From Sphingobacterium bambusae (GTDB lineage: Bacteria; Bacteroidota; Bacteroidia; Sphingobacteriales; Sphingobacteriaceae), in the NCBI RefSeq assembly GCF_033955345.1, contig NZ_CP138332.1, positions 2,170,001-2,234,000 on the forward strand: a DNA stretch of 64,000 nucleotides, written 5' to 3'. Under the pieces are notes generated by a model. The model did not search any database and was not told where the DNA came from. It saw nothing but the letters and a program-made list of their open reading frames with translations. The position numbers and the translations under genes are program-made. Of this stretch, positions 60,266 to 64,000 are shown in pieces; the stretch's first letter is position 1, and each line of letters starts with the position of its first letter.

Positions 60266-62221
60266 CTATTGTTGGTAATCGAATGTGCCCATTCCTCCCG
60301 AATAATCGAGCCAACCCTTCGTCTGTTGTAAGTAGGAATTGTTTCCTAAAACTGTGGCGGTAAGTCCGGATATATAATAGTTCGGACGGAAAAGAATAGT
60401 TACAGGAGCATTGTTTACCCTATCCCACTCTTGATCCAGTGGCGCTCTTGTGAAATAAGTTCGGTAAACATCCTTAAGTTTCGCTATCTCCGTTGTGAAG
60501 TTTGCGGCATCAGGGTCGATTAGAATATTCCGCAATGCCGGAGTTAATGGATCACGAGCAAAGGTTTTGGATTGCCAGTAATATCCCGTTCTTTTTGTGC
60601 CGTTGATAGGTGCCAAGCCAAGCTTCTGCACGGAATTTCCGGACTCTTGCAGATTATCATAAAGCATCCACCGGTGCACATCCCAAAAACGTTTACCCTC
60701 ATATGCTAATTCTATACGGCGTTCGTACAAACAAGCTTCTATAGCCGCGTATTTTGTCGTCAAGGTGCCTAGGCCATAATTGTTTGCCGTTGGAATCCCT
60801 ACACGCTGGCGCACCTTACCGATATAAGCAGCGGCGTTGTTAGGATCACCCTTGGCTGCGTAACACTCAGCTATGTTTAGCAACAACTCGGCATACCTGT
60901 ACTCAAAGATATCTGTTCCAGAAAAAGCAAAATTGACACTATCTGCGGCTGGGTTGGACATCTTACGCACCAAAGCGGGACTGTTAACTTGGTTGTTGCC
61001 AAAAAAAGTTCCATTGTTCGCTGTTGCATTTGCTTTCCATCTGTAGAACCAGGTAGATTTGTTGTCATTCCCTTTGATTCCCCATTTCGAGCCTGAGAAC
61101 GCAAAAGTGCGGTAGAAGCGAGGCTCCCTATTTTCAAAAAAGAACGTATCCACGTAGTTTGTAACGCTGGGGCGACTTCCATCAGCCATTGGAAACAAAT
61201 CAAGCATTTCTTTTGTCGCCGCGATGCCGCCGCCACCGCGATAGGAAGCGGGACGTACGGAGTTTTCCCAGTTGTTGTTATAGCCCACAGAACTTGTCGG
61301 AGTAGTTGACAGTAAGAATACCATTAATGCTTCTGAATTAAATGCGTTGTCAGCTCTGAAGGTCATCTCTGCCCAATCTTTCGCATTGCTACCAAATAAA
61401 CCGTACCCCGCGGCGGATAATTTCGTTTCAGCATCAAGACCAGCATCCAAAGCTCTTTGCCATTTTTGGCTACCAGAATTATCCCAGTCTTTATTGTACA
61501 AGGGACTCGCAGCGGTGAGTAACACGCGGCTTTTCATCGCTAAAGCGCCAGCTGCAGTAAGTCTACCATAATTAGCGGCATCCCAACGCATAGGTAAGAG
61601 TAGAGCTGCAGAATCCAAATCGCTTACAATTAAATCGAAACACTCTGCAGCTGTTGCCCTAGGCTGTCTGATTGTCTCATCGGTACCACTATTCTGCTGT
61701 ACGGTGGTAACAAGTGGTACCCCTCCATACACGCGCACCAAGTCAAAATATTGCAAGGCTCGCAAAAAATACATCTGACCCTTTGCTGCTGTACGGAAAG
61801 ATTCAGAGAGTCCCGGGCCAGATTGATCAATTCGCTGAATTAAAAATGTTGCAAATCGAATACGGGTGTAGGGGTTGTTTTGCACGTTGGCAGCAACTGG
61901 GTTTCCGAAATAACCATCAGCTTGCGATGCCAGCTGGAGATTTGTTGTCGGGTTGGTGTAGCTGGTTACAGTACCGCCAATTTCCTCGGTCATCCGTGCT
62001 CTATTATCGTTATACAAACCGACAATTGATTGCTGGGGATTCCTATAATTTACAAAGTAATAGTTGTACAGCCGATCGATGTACCAACCGGTTTGAAGTT
62101 CGGTCTCGAAAATACTGTCATCGTATTTCTCAAAACTTTTCATCTCTTCCAAAAAATCGGTTTTACAGCCGGCTGCTATAGCCAGTGTCAAGGCTGCAAA
62201 AAATAATATTTTCTTTCTCAT
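60266..62221 (-). CDS. susD: SusD/RagB-family outer-membrane glycan-binding lipoprotein (pair 1)
   Basis: A 651-residue lipoprotein (leader ending AIAAGC, Cys19, then KTDFLEEM). SusD features: AAKGQMYFLRALQYFDLVRVYGG split as FLRALQYFDL and RVYGGVPL, the TPR-rich core, the YRYAELLLNIAECYAAKGDP block near the C-terminus and YEGKRFWDVHRWM. It is 70 residues longer than the SusD of pair 2 and clearly of another clade, so the two SusCD pairs probably bind different oligosaccharides. The gene ends at a hairpin terminator. Confidence 0.94.
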   Translation of the reverse strand: MRKKILFFAALTLAIAAGCKTDFLEEMKSFEKYDDSIFETELQTGWYIDRLYNYYFVNYRNPQQSIVGLYNDNRARMTEEIGGTVTSYTNPTTNLQLASQADGYFGNPVAANVQNNPYTRIRFATFLIQRIDQSGPGLSESFRTAAKGQMYFLRALQYFDLVRVYGGVPLVTTVQQNSGTDETIRQPRATAAECFDLIVSDLDSAALLLPMRWDAANYGRLTAAGALAMKSRVLLTAASPLYNKDWDNSGSQKWQRALDAGLDAETKLSAAGYGLFGSNAKDWAEMTFRADNAFNSEALMVFLLSTTPTSSVGYNNNWENSVRPASYRGGGGIAATKEMLDLFPMADGSRPSVTNYVDTFFFENREPRFYRTFAFSGSKWGIKGNDNKSTWFYRWKANATANNGTFFGNNQVNSPALVRKMSNPAADSVNFAFSGTDIFEYRYAELLLNIAECYAAKGDPNNAAAYIGKVRQRVGIPTANNYGLGTLTTKYAAIEACLYERRIELAYEGKRFWDVHRWMLYDNLQESGNSVQKLGLAPINGTKRTGYYWQSKTFARDPLTPALRNILIDPDAANFTTEIAKLKDVYRTYFTRAPLDQEWDRVNNAPVTILFRPNYYISGLTATVLGNNSYLQQTKGWLDYSGGMGTFDYQQ

Positions 62222-62254
62222 GGTGATCTTCTTTTAATGTAATAAACCTTCGGG

Positions 62255-64000
62255 TTACAAGCCCAAATTAACGCCTAAAGACCAAGTTCTCAAGGTTGGA
62301 TAGCCCACATTTGGAGCATCATACATGTTGCGGAACTTTTTAGGATATGGATTATAAAAATCCCATAAATTGTTTCCGGAGATGAATAGTCTTGCGTTAT
62401 TCAACTTAGCCTTTACTACCCATTCTTTTGGCAAGGTGTATCCCACGCTCAAGCTACGCACGAACATGCGGAATGTAGGTAGCATAAAAAAGTCTGAGTT
62501 TCTTCCAGCAAATTGATCAAAGTAAGCTAAATTAGGATAGGCACCGTCTGGATTGGTAACTTCATCGTACATATCTGTTAGATAAAGCGGCTGCGACCAA
62601 AGCATGTGCGTACTGCTTGTCCCCTGTTTGATGTAGTCCAAATAATTTACGCCGCCCCAGCTGGTAGAAATCTGCGCTTGTAAGGAAATACCTTTGTATC
62701 CAGCATTAAGGTTTGTTGTGATACCGTAAGTTAGATCCGACTTTCTTAGGATATCCAAATCTTGACCAGTTCCTTTTTCGATAGCGCCGTTCGGGCGTCC
62801 GTATGTTTTACTATCGGCGTCCAAAGCACCACGGACATCCTCATACACCAACATACCTTTTCTCATCTGTGATTTGTCTGTGATATCGAAAAACCGAGGT
62901 GCTGCACCATCGACTCCAGAATTTGCAGCATTCTCTGTCAGGTAAGCCCAATATTTGTCAATATCCTCATCTGTGCGCAACATACCGTCTCCACTTGATG
63001 TATTTTTCCATGTGCGGTAGCCATAAACTGCGTTGTTGAAACCGGTGTTACCCACAGCACGTCGGGTTTCCATCTCTGATGGATAATCGAATGGTCTATC
63101 GAAGTATCGGGTTGTTTTGTAATTCCCCATACCAAAGTTCATACCTATGGAATAGTTGAACTCATTCACATTACTTCTCCAAGTCACGGATACCTCTCCG
63201 CCCCATGCTTTAACACCCGCATAATTTTGTTCTGCAAAAGCGCCACCTACAGAGATAGGAACATTCAATGCGCCTGCCATATCAGTCAACATGTCGGAAG
63301 TAGTATTATAATAGCCATCAAGGGTCACATTTAATTGAGATTTAACGAAAGACATGTCTAGACCAAGGTTTCGTTGAATGGTACGATCCCAGCGAAGGTC
63401 TCTGTTCGGATCGGGATCTGGCGTGATACCTGTTACATACTGACCGCCATTGCTACCGAAGCCCATTCCCTTATCAGTTGCTGCGGAATATAACCTTGCC
63501 CATCGCCAAGGTTTGACGTTGCTATTTCCTGTGATTCCCAAAGATCCCCTAATTTTAAAATAGTTCATCCAGGTGACGTTATCCGCAAACCAATCCTCAT
63601 CGGACACAACCCATCCTGCGGAAACACTAGGGAAGAATCCCCAATAGTTTTCAGGAGCAAAATTCGTGGATGCATCAGAACGGAATACAAATTGCAAAAG
63701 ATATTTGCTCTTGTAGTTGTAGTTAACACGACCCAAATAAGATAGTGTACCGCTTACTGTCCGATAGGTAATGGTATTGGATGTATTAAGTGTACCGGCA
63801 GATATAGAGGTACCATTGTAAACTCCACGTGTGGGATTATCGTAAATCTGGTAGCGATCTTCCCAGTTGGCGGTAGTCTTTTCTACACTAAACATTGCTC
63901 CGATATTGTGATCGCCAAACTTTTGATCATAGTTGGCAAAAAAGTTCAGCTGATCATTTTTAGAGGTTGTATTATCATATGTCACACGAGAGCTGGCGTT
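62255..64000 (-). CDS. susC: SusC/RagA-family TonB-dependent transporter (pair 1), 5' end outside window
   Basis: Only the C-terminal 581 residues are visible; the frame is open to the right edge (a GTG at 63985 is internal, not a start). The sequence is outer-membrane beta-barrel: RVNYNYKSKYLLQFVFRSD, FFPSVSAGWVVSDEDWF, RWDRTIQRNLGLDMSFVKSQ, ending with the barrel signal TWSLGVNLGL. It forms the import channel for oligosaccharides together with SusD 33 bp downstream. The plug, TonB box and promoter lie outside the window. Confidence 0.93.
   Translation of the reverse strand, partial: NASSRVTYDNTTSKNDQLNFFANYDQKFGDHNIGAMFSVEKTTANWEDRYQIYDNPTRGVYNGTSISAGTLNTSNTITYRTVSGTLSYLGRVNYNYKSKYLLQFVFRSDASTNFAPENYWGFFPSVSAGWVVSDEDWFADNVTWMNYFKIRGSLGITGNSNVKPWRWARLYSAATDKGMGFGSNGGQYVTGITPDPDPNRDLRWDRTIQRNLGLDMSFVKSQLNVTLDGYYNTTSDMLTDMAGALNVPISVGGAFAEQNYAGVKAWGGEVSVTWRSNVNEFNYSIGMNFGMGNYKTTRYFDRPFDYPSEMETRRAVGNTGFNNAVYGYRTWKNTSSGDGMLRTDEDIDKYWAYLTENAANSGVDGAAPRFFDITDKSQMRKGMLVYEDVRGALDADSKTYGRPNGAIEKGTGQDLDILRKSDLTYGITTNLNAGYKGISLQAQISTSWGGVNYLDYIKQGTSSTHMLWSQPLYLTDMYDEVTNPDGAYPNLAYFDQFAGRNSDFFMLPTFRMFVRSLSVGYTLPKEWVVKAKLNNARLFISGNNLWDFYNPYPKKFRNMYDAPNVGYPTLRTWSLGVNLGL

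Overview
The window comes from a Bacteroidota genome, most likely class Sphingobacteriia (Sphingobacterium, Pedobacter or Parapedobacter-like). Evidence is two SusC/SusD pairs, many Sec- or lipoprotein-exported glycosidases, sodium:solute symporters, and a TAnnTTTG-type -7 promoter element. I count 37 protein genes, all on the minus strand, so transcription runs from the right edge to the left. I found no tRNA, rRNA, CRISPR array or complete insertion sequence.

Layout in transcription order. (1) 64000-60266: a SusC (5' end off the window) and SusD pair, closed by a strong hairpin terminator. (2) 59948-10903: a 49-kb array of 31 genes with no gap over 75 bp, preceded by a predicted promoter. 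Its sections are: enzymes (DUF6298 beta-helix protein, GH140 apiosidase-like, GH43, an unassigned propeller protein, SGNH esterase, GH2, GH78, sialidase-like); a catabolic cassette (Fe-alcohol dehydrogenase, DHDPS-type aldolase, PdxA-type dehydrogenase, DUF1537 kinase, SSS symporter); more enzymes (STN-domain esterase, secreted TIM barrel, GH28, GH78, GH43-like, GH2); a second SusC/SusD pair; a secreted beta-helix/rhamnose-mutarotase fusion; and a second cassette (two Gfo/Idh/MocA oxidoreductases, SSS symporter, two leaderless solute-binding-protein homologues, two CaiB/BaiF CoA-transferases, MaoC dehydratase, FucP-type MFS). (3) 10902-10219: a spacer with hairpin repeats, a 24-codon relic of an SSS symporter, a terminator and a second promoter. 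(4) 10218 to the left edge: GH78, GH2, GH106 and GH127 (3' end off the window).

Working together, this looks like a polysaccharide utilisation locus for a rhamnose-, apiose-, arabinose- and galactose-decorated pectin. Rhamnogalacturonan II (RG-II) is the best candidate, because an apiosidase-type GH140 occurs with three GH78, one GH106, one GH127, GH2, GH43, GH28 and esterase genes. That identification is inference. The hydrolytic enzymes are exported; the two catabolic cassettes are cytoplasmic.

Three points stand out. First, the aldolase, reductase, kinase and PdxA cassette has exactly the enzyme classes needed to convert the RG-II sugar Dha (3-deoxy-D-lyxo-heptulosaric acid) through D-threonate to dihydroxyacetone phosphate. 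Second, two solute-binding-fold proteins lack signal peptides and are translationally coupled to CoA-transferases. Third, the two operon starts share a 17-bp box (16/17 identical) placed at the same distance from the same -7 element.
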